Positions 1 to 7,575 of a stretch of DNA of 64,000 nucleotides are shown piece after piece. Where the stretch lies: NCBI GenBank assembly GCA_963810485.1, contig CAWENQ010000004.1:1-64000 (forward strand), given 5' to 3'. Positions within the stretch are counted from its first letter, which is position 1, and every line of letters begins with the position of its first letter. This stretch comes from DATKFM01 sp963810485. GTDB taxonomy: Bacteria; Pseudomonadota; Alphaproteobacteria; Dongiales; Dongiaceae. The translations under genes and the position numbers were made by a program. Under the pieces are notes generated by a model, which saw nothing but the letters and a program-made list of their open reading frames with translations, searched no databases and was not told the origin of the DNA.

Positions 1-708
1 GCCCAGACCGGCGAGGGATTGCTCTACGAAGTCGATATGCGGCTGCGGCCGTCGGGCAACCAGGGGCCGATCGCCTCGACGTCAGGGGGTTTCCTGCGCT
101 ACCAGACCGAGAGCGCCTGGACCTGGGAGCATATGGCGCTGACCCGGGCCCGCGCCGTTGCGGGTTCGGCCGCTGCCATGGAGCGGGCCGAGAGCAGCAT
201 CCGCGCCGTCGTGTGCCAGCCGCGCGATCCCCGGAAGGTCGCCGAGGATGTGGCTGATATGCGCGCCCGCATCGCCCAGCAGTTCCCGGGCGACCGGCTG
301 TGGGACCTGAAATACTGTCCCGGCGGCTTGATCGACATCGAGTTCCTCACGCAATTCCTGCAACTCCGCCATGGCGCGGCGCATCCCGGACTCGCGGTTC
401 CCGGAACTTTGGAGACGCTGGAGCGCGCGACGGCGGCTGGCGTCATCCCGCGGGAGAGCGGCGCGGAACTTCAGGCCACATTGCGACTCTGGCACAAGCT
501 GGTGGGTTATCTCAGATTGACGGTGGGCTCGACGACTCCCGTCGAGACCTGGCCTGACAGCGTGCGCCGCTCGCTGGTCGCCGCCGGCGGCGCCGTTGAC
601 TTCGGCGATCTCGAGCGAAATATCTCCGAGGTCGCGGCGCGCACCCGCCGGCACTTCATCGAAATCGTGGGACCGCCGTCACTCCGGCAGACCACGGCAG
701 GCAAATAG
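1..708 (+). CDS. glnE: Bifunctional glutamine synthetase adenylyltransferase/deadenylylase, C-terminal part (cut by window start)
   Basis: This is the last 235 residues of GlnE, the enzyme that adenylylates and de-adenylylates glutamine synthetase in response to the PII nitrogen signal. The frame is open from base 1, so the gene begins outside the window. The motif DMRLRPSGNQG belongs to the second nucleotidyltransferase domain. GGLIDIEFLTQF is the signature of the helical domain that follows nucleotidyltransferase domains in GlnE. The frame runs to a TAG stop with no disruption. A bcp-like peroxiredoxin gene starts 14 bases downstream on the same strand, so the two are probably co-transcribed. 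The identification rests on motif recognition and is firm; only the N-terminal domain is unseen. Confidence 0.93.
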   Translation, partial: AQTGEGLLYEVDMRLRPSGNQGPIASTSGGFLRYQTESAWTWEHMALTRARAVAGSAAAMERAESSIRAVVCQPRDPRKVAEDVADMRARIAQQFPGDRLWDLKYCPGGLIDIEFLTQFLQLRHGAAHPGLAVPGTLETLERATAAGVIPRESGAELQATLRLWHKLVGYLRLTVGSTTPVETWPDSVRRSLVAAGGAVDFGDLERNISEVAARTRRHFIEIVGPPSLRQTTAGK

Positions 709-722
709 GAACAGGATCGATC

Positions 723-1196
723 ATGGCAAGCAAGGAACTGAAAGTCGGTGACAAGGCCCCGAACTTCAAAATGCCGACCGACGGCAACGGCACCGTCTCG
801 CTGGCGGATTTCAAGGGCAAGAATGTGGTGCTCTATTTCTACCCGAAGGATGACACCTCCGGCTGCACCAAGGAGGCCTGCGGCTTCCGCGACAACCTGC
901 CGGACTTCAAGAAGGTGAAGGCGGCGGTCATCGGCGTGTCCCGCGACAGCGTCGCCAGTCATGACAAGTTCAAGAAGAAGTATGAGCTGCCCTTCGCCCT
1001 GGGCAGCGACGCCGACGGCAAGACCTCGGAGGCCTATGGCACCTGGGTGGAGAAGAGCATGTACGGCCGGAAGTACATGGGCATGGAACGCGCCACCTTC
1101 CTGATCGACGGCAATGGCGTAATCCAGGGCATCTGGCGCAAGGTCAAGGTGCCCGGCCATGTGGAGGACGTGCTGAAGGCCGTGAAGGCGCTGTAG
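723..1196 (+). CDS. bcp: Thioredoxin-dependent thiol peroxidase (Bcp/PrxQ family peroxiredoxin)
   Basis: A 157-residue peroxiredoxin that reduces hydrogen peroxide and organic hydroperoxides using thioredoxin. The peroxidatic cysteine is in the motif TSGCTKEAC (Cys48) and the resolving cysteine lies five residues later (Cys53), the atypical 2-Cys spacing of E. coli Bcp. The length is normal for the family. No signal peptide is present, so it acts in the cytoplasm. The gene follows glnE closely on the same strand. Downstream, ATCGTTGGGG at 1204-1213 and its complement at 1274-1283 form a widely spaced inverted repeat without a U-tract, so I do not call it a terminator. Confidence 0.95.
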   Translation: MASKELKVGDKAPNFKMPTDGNGTVSLADFKGKNVVLYFYPKDDTSGCTKEACGFRDNLPDFKKVKAAVIGVSRDSVASHDKFKKKYELPFALGSDADGKTSEAYGTWVEKSMYGRKYMGMERATFLIDGNGVIQGIWRKVKVPGHVEDVLKAVKAL

Positions 1197-1294
1197 CGCC
1201 GCAATCGTTGGGGCGAATGCGTTAAGGGAAGGATGGAACGCTTTAGCACTTCAAGTGTTCAGATTTCGCGGCCCCCCAACGATGTCGAGGCATC

Positions 1295-1528
1295 ATGGAA
1301 TCCATATTCACGCCTGAAATCCAGAACTATGTCAGCTTGGCTGCTGCGGTCCTTTTGCTGATTACCGCGATCCTGTGGTTTTTCCTGCCCTTTGCCGTGT
1401 TCGGGATAAAGGACCGGATGGACCGCCAGGCGGCGCTGACCGCCGACCTTCTCGGGGAAGTCCAGGCTTTGCGGGGCCAGCTCCGGCCGAGCGAAGTCCG
1501 GCGGACCGATCCGCCGAATTTGCCCTAA
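1295..1528 (+). CDS. Small single-pass membrane protein, unknown function
   Basis: A 77-residue protein with one hydrophobic segment at about residues 12-37, followed by a basic stretch (GIKDRMDRQ) and a short soluble tail rich in Leu, Arg and Pro. By the positive-inside rule the tail is probably cytoplasmic. I do not recognise a family. Its look resembles the small 'DUF4083-like' membrane proteins found in many proteobacteria, but that is only an impression. A weak CGAGG ribosome-binding site lies about 5 bases before the ATG. It may be expressed alone, because about 100 bases separate it from bcp. Confidence 0.6.
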   Translation: MESIFTPEIQNYVSLAAAVLLLITAILWFFLPFAVFGIKDRMDRQAALTADLLGEVQALRGQLRPSEVRRTDPPNLP

Positions 1529-1580
1529 GGGAGCGGAGAACGCGGCCGCCTGCGGCTGTTGGCGGCCGGCCCAAAGCGAT

Positions 1581-1820
1581 TCAGTTGGATACCGAAACCT
1601 GTGCGGTCAGGTAGCTGAGCGCTTTGGTGCATTTCGTGCTGTCAGTGATTTTTCCCAACCGGCAATCCGATTCGATCGCCTGCGCATAGCGCAATTCCGC
1701 CGCCTCGCGAGCGGCTGCCCAACGCTGCTGGTCCGCACTCCATAGGTGGTAAAAATAGCCGGCAATCAGCAAGGGAATCGCCAAGAAGGCGAGTATTGTA
1801 ACTAGTGTCGTGATCTTCAT
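1581..1820 (-). CDS. Small membrane-anchored or secreted protein, unknown function
   Basis: A 79-residue protein beginning with a strong hydrophobic segment (about residues 5-24: TLVTILAFLAIPLLIAGYF) and continuing as an alanine- and arginine-rich, probably helical region. Two cysteines are present in the C-terminal half (SDCRLGKI and STKCTKAL), spaced to allow a disulfide if the tail is periplasmic. I do not recognise a family. The ATG at 1820 has no strong ribosome-binding site, but no alternative ATG, GTG or TTG start was found upstream in frame before a stop. The gene is convergent with the small gene at 1295-1528. Confidence 0.5.
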   Translation of the reverse strand: MKITTLVTILAFLAIPLLIAGYFYHLWSADQQRWAAAREAAELRYAQAIESDCRLGKITDSTKCTKALSYLTAQVSVSN

Positions 1821-1975
1821 TCCAATAGCGACCCGTCCCGCAACGGTCGCCTCCTTTCATTCCTGACAACTCGGGATGCACGAAGTTGTTCCATGCCCGC
1901 AGGGGTACTCAAGCTGACGCGGATCGATGCGGCGGCGCTTGCATTGATACTGGAGAAGGTTCGTTCCAATAGGAG

Positions 1976-2671
1976 ATGAGCATGAGCGATCTGCAATATC
2001 CGAACGAAAGCAGACAGTATCGAAAGGCGCGAAACGCGCTGCTGAAGGAAGAGCGGAAGCTGGTCGAGAAAACGAAATCTGTGGCGAGGAAGCGCGGCAA
2101 ACTGCCTCTCGGCGGGCGGTTGAAGGAGGACTATGTGTTCCGCTGGGCCAACGATGGGAAAGTCGGAAAGAAAGTCAAATTCTCCAGCTTGTTTGAGGGG
2201 AAGAAGACTCTGCTCGTCTATTCATTCATGTTCGGCCCGAATTGGGACAAGCCTTGCCCTTCCTGCACGTCGCTGGTCGATGGGTTTGATCGCACCTGGT
2301 ACCAGGTGAACCAGAGCGGCGCCGCATTTGTCGCAATTGCCAAAGCGCCGGCTCGGCGAATCAATGCGTGGGCCAAGCAGCGCGGCTGGTCGCAGATCCG
2401 GCTGCTCTCCGGATATGACTCAAGTTTTCAGGCTGACTACAAATGCCAGGGAGACAATGACGATATGCAATTGCCGATGATGCATGTCTTCAGAAAGCAG
2501 GGCGCGAAGATCTTTCATTCCTGGGCGACTGAACTGCCGGGGAACCATGTCGACACGGTATGGCCGTTTTGGAATCTCATGGATTTCACGCCGCAAGGAC
2601 GGCCGGATATTCTGACTCCGCCACAAAAGTTCCGGTCAAGATTCCTGGAAAAGCATTATCTGAATGCTTAG
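1976..2671 (+). CDS. DUF899 (thioredoxin-like) family protein
   Basis: A 231-residue protein of the DUF899 family, thioredoxin-fold proteins of unknown biochemical role. Recognisable family features are the N-terminal LLKEERKLVEKT segment, the KKTLLVYSFMFG strand, the CPSCTSLVDGFD segment with two cysteines in a C-x-x-C arrangement, and the C-terminal HSWATELPG...WNLMDFTPQGR region. The motif AGGAG ends at 1975, which sits best with the second ATG at 1982; the first ATG (1976) directly abuts it. A 28-codon frame at 1893-1979 ends across this ATG as ATGA. Function is unknown, and a redox role is only inferred from the fold. Confidence 0.8.
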   Translation: MSMSDLQYPNESRQYRKARNALLKEERKLVEKTKSVARKRGKLPLGGRLKEDYVFRWANDGKVGKKVKFSSLFEGKKTLLVYSFMFGPNWDKPCPSCTSLVDGFDRTWYQVNQSGAAFVAIAKAPARRINAWAKQRGWSQIRLLSGYDSSFQADYKCQGDNDDMQLPMMHVFRKQGAKIFHSWATELPGNHVDTVWPFWNLMDFTPQGRPDILTPPQKFRSRFLEKHYLNA

Positions 2672-2751
2672 TCGCGAGGTCCTCGCACAACGAGATGCGG
2701 TTCACTCAGCGGAAAAAATAGCAGGAGTATGTGGAAAAGCATCGCGGGACC

Positions 2752-2796
2752 GGCCTGATCATCCGTTTCAGTTGGATGATTGACACGGCCCCGCGA
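2752..2796. terminator. Imperfect hairpin between convergent genes, possible bidirectional terminator
   Basis: TCGCGGG at 2752-2758 pairs with CCCGCGA at 2790-2796, and GATCATCC pairs with GGATGATT inside it. It lies between the ends of the DUF899 gene (2671) and the degP-like gene (2826), which converge. There is no U-tract on either side, so a terminator role is inferred from position. Confidence 0.35.
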
Positions 2797-2825
2797 CGGA
2801 TCAGCCACACTTCGGGGTTTAGGGG

Positions 2826-4358
2826 TTAAGTTTGGCTGACCTTTACCGCGACGAAGAGTTCGTCGCCCCGGTGGTTGACCAGCAGGAGCACGGCCTCCTG
2901 CTTGGCTTCGACCGCCTTATCGACGATCGCCGCCACGTCGGCCGGCGTCGCCACCGGCTTCTGGCCCACCTGTACGATGATGTCGCCTGACTGGAGACCC
3001 TGCTCGGCCGCCGCCCCGTCGCTGTCGACATCGGTGATCATGACACCAGTGATCCCGTCGGGAATGTCGAGCTGCTCGCGGATATCGGGAGTCAGGGCCG
3101 TAAGCCTGGCGCCCAGCTCCTTGACCGCACGGCCATCGGCGCCGTTTTCAACCGTCGGCTGATCGCCGGCGCTGGCAATGCGCTCGGCCTTCAGCTTGGC
3201 GATCTCGACCGACAGCGTCTCGTTCTTCTTGTCGCGCCAGATCTTCATATCAACCTTGGTGCCGGCGCGGGTGTCGGCGACCAAGCGGGTCAGATCGTGC
3301 AGCGCGTCGACTTTCTGGCCATTGAAGCCGGTGATCACGTCGCCCTTGCGCAGGCCGGCTTTCGCCGCCGGGCTCTCGGGCTCGACCTTCATGACAAGAG
3401 CGCCGCTGGGGTCGGCAAGACCGACGGCGGAGGCGATTTCCGGCGTGACCGGCTGGATGCCGACGCCGAGCCAGCCGCGGGACACCGAGCCATGCTCGCG
3501 CAACTGCGCGATCACCGGTTTCGCCATGTTGGCCGGGATGGCAAAGCCGATCCCGACGCTGCCGCCGTTCGGCGAGTAGATGGCGGTGTTGATGCCCACC
3601 ACCTCGCCGGCGAGGTTGAAGGTCGGGCCGCCGGAGTTGCCCTGGTTGATCGCGGCGTCGATCTGCAGGAAGTCATCGAACGGGCCGGAGTGAATGTCAC
3701 GTCCGCGCGCCGACAGCACGCCCGTGGTCACTGTGCCGCCGAGGCCGAAGGGATTGCCGACGGACATCACCCAATCGCCGATGCGCAGCTTGTCGGAGTC
3801 GCCGAAATTGGCCACCGGCAGCGGCTGCGGCGCGCTGATCTTCAGCAGTGCCAGGTCGGTCTTCGCATCAGTGCCGATCAGCTTTGCCGGATACTCCTTG
3901 CCGGTCGACAGCGTCACTTCGATGTCGGTGGCCTGGTCGATGACGTGGTTGTTGGTCACGACATAGCCGGTCGCATCGATGATGAAGCCGGAACCGAGCG
4001 CCCGCACATGCTGGGTGCCGCCCTGCTGCTGCTGGTCGCGGAAATGCTTGAAGAAATCCTCGAACGGCGATCCCGGGGGAAACTGGAACGGCATGTCAGG
4101 GCCTTCGGCCTGCCGCTCCACTTTGTGGGAGGACGAGATCGTCACCACAGACGGCGTCACCTTCTGCGCGAGATCGGCAAAGGTCGAGGGCGCCAGTTCG
4201 GCATGGGCGGCGGAAAAGCTGAACAGAAATCCGGCGCCCGCTAAAGCGGCAACGAAGGCAGGCCGGATGCGGCCGGCCCGGTGAGCCGGTTGCGCCGCGC
4301 CGTTCGGCGAGGCGGTGTTGCGGTTCAGAGAGTTGGTCAAAGTCGCGTTCATTTTCAT
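2826..4358 (-). CDS. degP: Do/DegP (HtrA) family periplasmic serine protease
   Basis: A 510-residue protease and chaperone that degrades or refolds misfolded envelope proteins. A long N-region precedes a signal peptide whose likely cleavage site follows AAHA (residue 53). The catalytic triad is visible: His138 in TNNHVID, Asp168 in KTDLALLK and Ser242 in QGNSGGPTF. Two PDZ domains follow, roughly residues 290-380 and 410-505. The second ATG (4352) has better spacing from the GGAG motif, giving a protein two residues shorter. A small secreted protein gene lies just upstream on the same strand, and an OmpR-type two-component system is divergent. This arrangement suggests an envelope-stress group; DegQ or MucD would be equally suitable names. 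Confidence 0.93.
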   Translation of the reverse strand: MKMNATLTNSLNRNTASPNGAAQPAHRAGRIRPAFVAALAGAGFLFSFSAAHAELAPSTFADLAQKVTPSVVTISSSHKVERQAEGPDMPFQFPPGSPFEDFFKHFRDQQQQGGTQHVRALGSGFIIDATGYVVTNNHVIDQATDIEVTLSTGKEYPAKLIGTDAKTDLALLKISAPQPLPVANFGDSDKLRIGDWVMSVGNPFGLGGTVTTGVLSARGRDIHSGPFDDFLQIDAAINQGNSGGPTFNLAGEVVGINTAIYSPNGGSVGIGFAIPANMAKPVIAQLREHGSVSRGWLGVGIQPVTPEIASAVGLADPSGALVMKVEPESPAAKAGLRKGDVITGFNGQKVDALHDLTRLVADTRAGTKVDMKIWRDKKNETLSVEIAKLKAERIASAGDQPTVENGADGRAVKELGARLTALTPDIREQLDIPDGITGVMITDVDSDGAAAEQGLQSGDIIVQVGQKPVATPADVAAIVDKAVEAKQEAVLLLVNHRGDELFVAVKVSQT

Positions 4359-4444
4359 CTCCAGGTCATGAGGTCAGGTGGTAAGGCCGGAGCGGCGGGC
4401 GGGGGTCGGGGGAATGACCGCTCCGGCCTCCCCGAACGGCCCGG

Positions 4445-4717
4445 TTACGACTGCGGCTTCACGCCGATGTCGTTGAGCGCCTGTTCGAGCTTCTTGACGC
4501 CATCGGCGTCCTTGCCGGAGACGCAAAGTTTGCCGGCTTCGGTGCGCAACGTCTTCGCTTCGCCGGCCTTGGCGGCCGTGCCGTGCTTGACGATCTCCTG
4601 ATCGAACTGCTTCTGCAGCGCCGAGCACTGCTGCGCGGGGGTCATCGTCGCCGCCATCGCGCCGGTCGAAAGCAGGGCGGCCGCCATGGCGATGCCCAGA
4701 AGTTTGGTTGCGTTCAT
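4445..4717 (-). CDS. Small secreted protein, unknown function
   Basis: A 90-residue protein with a clear signal peptide (MNATKLLGIAMAAALLSTGAMA, likely cleaved after AMA). The mature part is about 68 residues, Lys- and Gln-rich, with two cysteines (QQCSAL and KLCVSG) that could form a disulfide. I chose the ATG at 4717 because GGAGAGAG lies just upstream and the signal peptide starts there; the frame is open further upstream. It is 86 bases before the degP-like gene on the same strand and may be co-transcribed with it. TGTTACA at 4742-4748 lies just upstream of it. No family recognised beyond small alphaproteobacterial periplasmic proteins. Confidence 0.72.
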   Translation of the reverse strand: MNATKLLGIAMAAALLSTGAMAATMTPAQQCSALQKQFDQEIVKHGTAAKAGEAKTLRTEAGKLCVSGKDADGVKKLEQALNDIGVKPQS

Positions 4718-4741
4718 GGTCTCTCTCCTCGTTTCAGCTCC

Positions 4742-4908
4742 TGTTACACGGCGCCGAAAGGCAGCCGGTGCGGATCGGTGGGCGGGGGTTGTCTCGTCGG
4801 CCGTCCGCGCCATCTGATCTAAGCATTGGCTGTAACGAGGCAATTTCGCGCCACGGCATTGTTGTTACAGATGGCTTCAGGCGCGGCGCCTGTTACAGTC
4901 CGTTACAG
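4742..4908. promoter_or_regulatory. Cluster of TGTTACAG repeats, candidate operator of the adjacent OmpR-type regulator
   Basis: The divergent promoter region carries TGTTACA at 4742-4748, the inverted element TGTAAC at 4831-4836, TGTTACAG at 4863-4870, TGTTACAG at 4891-4898 and CGTTACAG at 4901-4908. The last two are direct repeats exactly 10 bases apart, the tandem spacing typical of OmpR/PhoB-family binding sites. The repeats are seen directly. That the regulator at 4962-5684 binds them, and so controls both itself and the small protein/degP side, is inference. Confidence 0.55.
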
Positions 4909-4961
4909 GATTTCCGCGACGGCCCCGGTGCCTGTTCTGCTATCGGTTACGCGGACGCCAG

Positions 4962-5684
4962 ATGACGATGGAAACTTCGCCCCACCTGCTGATAGTCGAC
5001 GATGACCGGGAGATACGGGATCTGCTGTCCCGCTTCCTAGCCAAGCATGGCTATCGCGTCAGCACCGCCAAGGATGCCCGCGAGGCGAGGCGCATCTTGG
5101 CGGATGCCCGCATCGATCTGGGTATCCTCGACATCATGATGCCCGGCGAGGACGGGCTCAGCCTGTGCCGCGACTTGCGCGCCAATTCGACGCTGCCGCT
5201 GATCATGCTGACGGCGATGGGCGAGGAAACAGACCGCATTGTCGGGCTGGAGGTCGGCGCCGATGACTACCTGCCGAAGCCATTCAATCCGCGGGAACTG
5301 TTGGCGCGGATCAAGGCGGTCTTGCGGCGCGCCGGGCCTGCCGTCGCCGCGAAGGAAGAGAAGAACGAAAGCCTGCAATTCGCCGGCTGGACGCTGGACA
5401 CGGCGCAGCGGCGGCTGACCGCGCCGAACGGCAGCCCGGTCGAACTTTCAACCGGCGAGTACGACCTGCTGCTCGCCTTCCTGCGCCATCCACAGCGGGT
5501 GCTGAACCGGGACCAGCTCCTGGATCTCGCCCGCGGCCGCGCCGCCATTCCCTTCGACCGCAGCATCGACGTGCAGGTCATGCGCCTGCGGCGCAAGATC
5601 GAGGCCGATCCGAAGGCGCCGCAGATCATCGCCACCGTGCGCGGCGGCGGCTATCAGTTCACGCCGGCCGTGCAGAAATCATGA
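4962..5684 (+). CDS. OmpR/PhoB-family response regulator
   Basis: A 240-residue transcription factor with an N-terminal receiver domain (about 8-120) and a C-terminal winged-helix DNA-binding domain (about 140-235). The acidic pocket is DDD (14-16), the phospho-accepting residue is Asp57 in LGILDIMMPG, and the conserved Lys is in YLPKPFNPREL. The C-terminal region has the typical SIDVQVMRLRRKIE and TVRGGGYQF signatures. Its stop overlaps the start of the histidine kinase gene by four bases, so the pair is translationally coupled. TGTTACAG repeats lie upstream and may be its own binding sites. The genes it controls cannot be proved from sequence; the divergent secreted protein and DegP-like protease are natural candidates. 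Confidence 0.93.
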   Translation: MTMETSPHLLIVDDDREIRDLLSRFLAKHGYRVSTAKDAREARRILADARIDLGILDIMMPGEDGLSLCRDLRANSTLPLIMLTAMGEETDRIVGLEVGADDYLPKPFNPRELLARIKAVLRRAGPAVAAKEEKNESLQFAGWTLDTAQRRLTAPNGSPVELSTGEYDLLLAFLRHPQRVLNRDQLLDLARGRAAIPFDRSIDVQVMRLRRKIEADPKAPQIIATVRGGGYQFTPAVQKS

Positions 5685-7126
5685 GGCGGTTGCTGCCCAC
5701 CAGCATGGCCGGCTGGCTGATCCTGCTGATCGTCCTCGGGTTGGGCGTGTCGCAGGCAGTCACCGTCGCCATCCACTATGACAGCCGGCGCGAGGCGCAG
5801 CTCTTGCTGGAGAATGTGCGCATCGCCGAACGCGTCGTCGCGGTGACCCGAGCCATCGATTTGCTGCGGCTCGAGGAGCGCCCGGCGATCGCCGTCGGCG
5901 TCAGCAAGTCGGGGCTGATCGTTTCCTGGGAGCCGGGGAATGCGGTCAACATCAACAAGCCGCGAAACGATCGGGCGCAATTGATCGCCGAAGTGATCGA
6001 TCAGCGGCATGAAGGTCTGGGCCTGCTCGGAATCGAAGCGGATTATTTCCCGGCGCCCTGGTCCTTCGCAGGCACGGAGAATCCGTTTGGCACGCTGTTC
6101 AGCGAACGGGTCAATGATGTCCGCGGCCGCATCCGGGATGTGCTGGATCAGAATCCAGGCGAGGGCGTCTATGTGATTTCACTGCAGCTCGCGGACCGGA
6201 CCTGGGTCAATATTGCCGCGCCCGACGTGCAGACGGTGCCGGCCTGGTCGACAGCCACGACCGCGCTGATTATCGGCACGCTGATTGTCGTGCTCGCCCT
6301 ATCCATCATCGGCATTCGCCGGCTGACAGCGCCGCTCAACACCCTGACCCAGGCGGCGGAGCGCCTGGGGCGCAACGTCAATGCGCCACCCCTGCCGGAG
6401 GCCGGATCATCGGATGTTATCCAGGCGATCCGCACCTTCAACGACATGCAGGATCGGATTCGTCGCTTCGTCGAAGATCGCACGCGGATGATCGCCGCCA
6501 TTTCGCACGACCTGCGAACGCCGATCACGCGGATGCGGCTGCGGGCTGAACTGATCGGCGAATCCGAACAGCAGCGGAAGATGCTGGCCGACCTGGCGGA
6601 GATGGAGACGATGATCGCCTCCACATTGAGCTTCGCCCGCGAAGACGCCGACACGGAACCGCGGCAGAGCGTCGATGTGGCCGATTTGCTGCGGGCAATC
6701 TGCGTGGATGTCCCTCAGGCCAAGTTGTCAGCGGCGCAAACAGCGTCATTCAGCGCGAAAATCGATGGGCAGCCGGTGGCGCTTCGGCGCGGCTTCACCA
6801 ATCTGATCGACAACGCCGTACGCTATGGCAACCAGGCGCTGATCGCCCTCAGCGGCGACGATCGCAGCATCATTGTCACGATCGATGATGCCGGGCCGGG
6901 CATACCGGAAGAGGAACTCGACCGCGTCTTCCGGCCGTTCTACCGCCTGGACTCGTCGCGCAGCCGCGACACCGGCGGCACGGGACTGGGCCTTGCCGTG
7001 GCGCGCAGCGTCTTCCGCGCCCATGGTGGTGATGTCGTATTGTCCAACCGAGCCGGGGGCGGACTGCGTGCGACGGTCACGCTACCGCATGCCCGGGTCG
7101 ACATGCCGACGCAGCGTGCCGAATGA
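5681..7126 (+). CDS. Transmembrane sensor histidine kinase (HAMP-HisKA-HATPase)
   Basis: A 481-residue inner-membrane kinase, partner of the response regulator that overlaps it by four bases. It has a first membrane helix at about 10-30, a periplasmic segment of about 160 residues with no recognised sensor family, a second helix at about 193-213, then HAMP. The H-box ISHDLRTPITRMR carries the phospho-accepting His276. The ATP-binding domain has the N-box NLIDNAVRYGN, the DDAGPGIPEEEL G1 box, and the GGTGLGLAVARSV G2 box. The overall form is EnvZ-like. A tiny frame of 24 codons (7123-7197) begins in its stop codon. Confidence 0.93.
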   Translation: MRRLLPTSMAGWLILLIVLGLGVSQAVTVAIHYDSRREAQLLLENVRIAERVVAVTRAIDLLRLEERPAIAVGVSKSGLIVSWEPGNAVNINKPRNDRAQLIAEVIDQRHEGLGLLGIEADYFPAPWSFAGTENPFGTLFSERVNDVRGRIRDVLDQNPGEGVYVISLQLADRTWVNIAAPDVQTVPAWSTATTALIIGTLIVVLALSIIGIRRLTAPLNTLTQAAERLGRNVNAPPLPEAGSSDVIQAIRTFNDMQDRIRRFVEDRTRMIAAISHDLRTPITRMRLRAELIGESEQQRKMLADLAEMETMIASTLSFAREDADTEPRQSVDVADLLRAICVDVPQAKLSAAQTASFSAKIDGQPVALRRGFTNLIDNAVRYGNQALIALSGDDRSIIVTIDDAGPGIPEEELDRVFRPFYRLDSSRSRDTGGTGLGLAVARSVFRAHGGDVVLSNRAGGGLRATVTLPHARVDMPTQRAE

Positions 7127-7197
7127 AGAGGGTCGCGGTACTCGGGGAGATGAAGGAACTCCTCGACGCAATCAAACGCGAGTATGCCGGCGCTTGA
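7123..7197 (+). CDS. Possible 24-residue micro-ORF coupled to the sensor kinase
   Basis: ATG at 7123 overlaps the kinase stop codon as ATGA, the same coupling used between the regulator and kinase genes. The frame encodes 24 residues, starting MKRVAVLGEMKELLD and ending AGA before TGA at 7195-7197. The peptide would be a short amphipathic helix. No family is recognised, and chance is a serious alternative at this length. Confidence 0.22.
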   Translation: MKRVAVLGEMKELLDAIKREYAGA

Positions 7198-7227
7198 GCT
7201 GCCCAGGCCGATCTATCGGAGCGGCGC

Positions 7228-7479
7228 CTAGTCAGTCTTGTCGTCCCGGCCCTGTTGCCGCCGCTTGCGGGAGTGAACGAACAGAATTAACGGCTTGGCG
7301 ATGACAGCCAAAAGGGCCAGAGGCATCGCGATCCATACGCCGCCATGATAGACGCGGAGCAGCGAGAAGCCGCCGAGTGCCGCTGCCGCGACGCCCAGGG
7401 GCGCAGCCACGGCCATGCCCTGGCGCAGGCGTTCCCGCCGGATCTGCCGCTCCAGTTCTCGTTTCAGTTCCGGACGCAT
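7228..7479 (-). CDS. Small two-helix membrane protein, unknown function
   Basis: An 83-residue protein with a charged N-terminus (RPELKRELERQIRRERLRQG) followed by two hydrophobic segments at roughly residues 22-43 and 47-68, and a strongly basic C-terminus (RKRRQQGRDDKTD). Both ends are therefore probably cytoplasmic. ATG at 7479 is preceded by GGGGCAGG at a suitable distance; a GTG two codons upstream (7485) is the alternative. The gene is convergent with the sensor kinase and lies about 90 bases downstream of prfB on the same strand. I recognise no family. Confidence 0.55.
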   Translation of the reverse strand: MRPELKRELERQIRRERLRQGMAVAAPLGVAAAALGGFSLLRVYHGGVWIAMPLALLAVIAKPLILFVHSRKRRQQGRDDKTD

Positions 7480-7575
7480 GGTCACCTGCCCCTGTTTTCA
7501 AGTGCGCTTTGTGGGGAGATGGGCGTGGCCATGTCGAATGCAAGGCCGGACGAGGCGCGGCAAGCTGCCTCAGGC

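Noticed and set aside
7123..7197. MurF-like homology of the peptide MKRVAVLGEMKEL
   Set aside because: The resemblance to the MurF motif is over a dozen residues only, without the rest of that domain.
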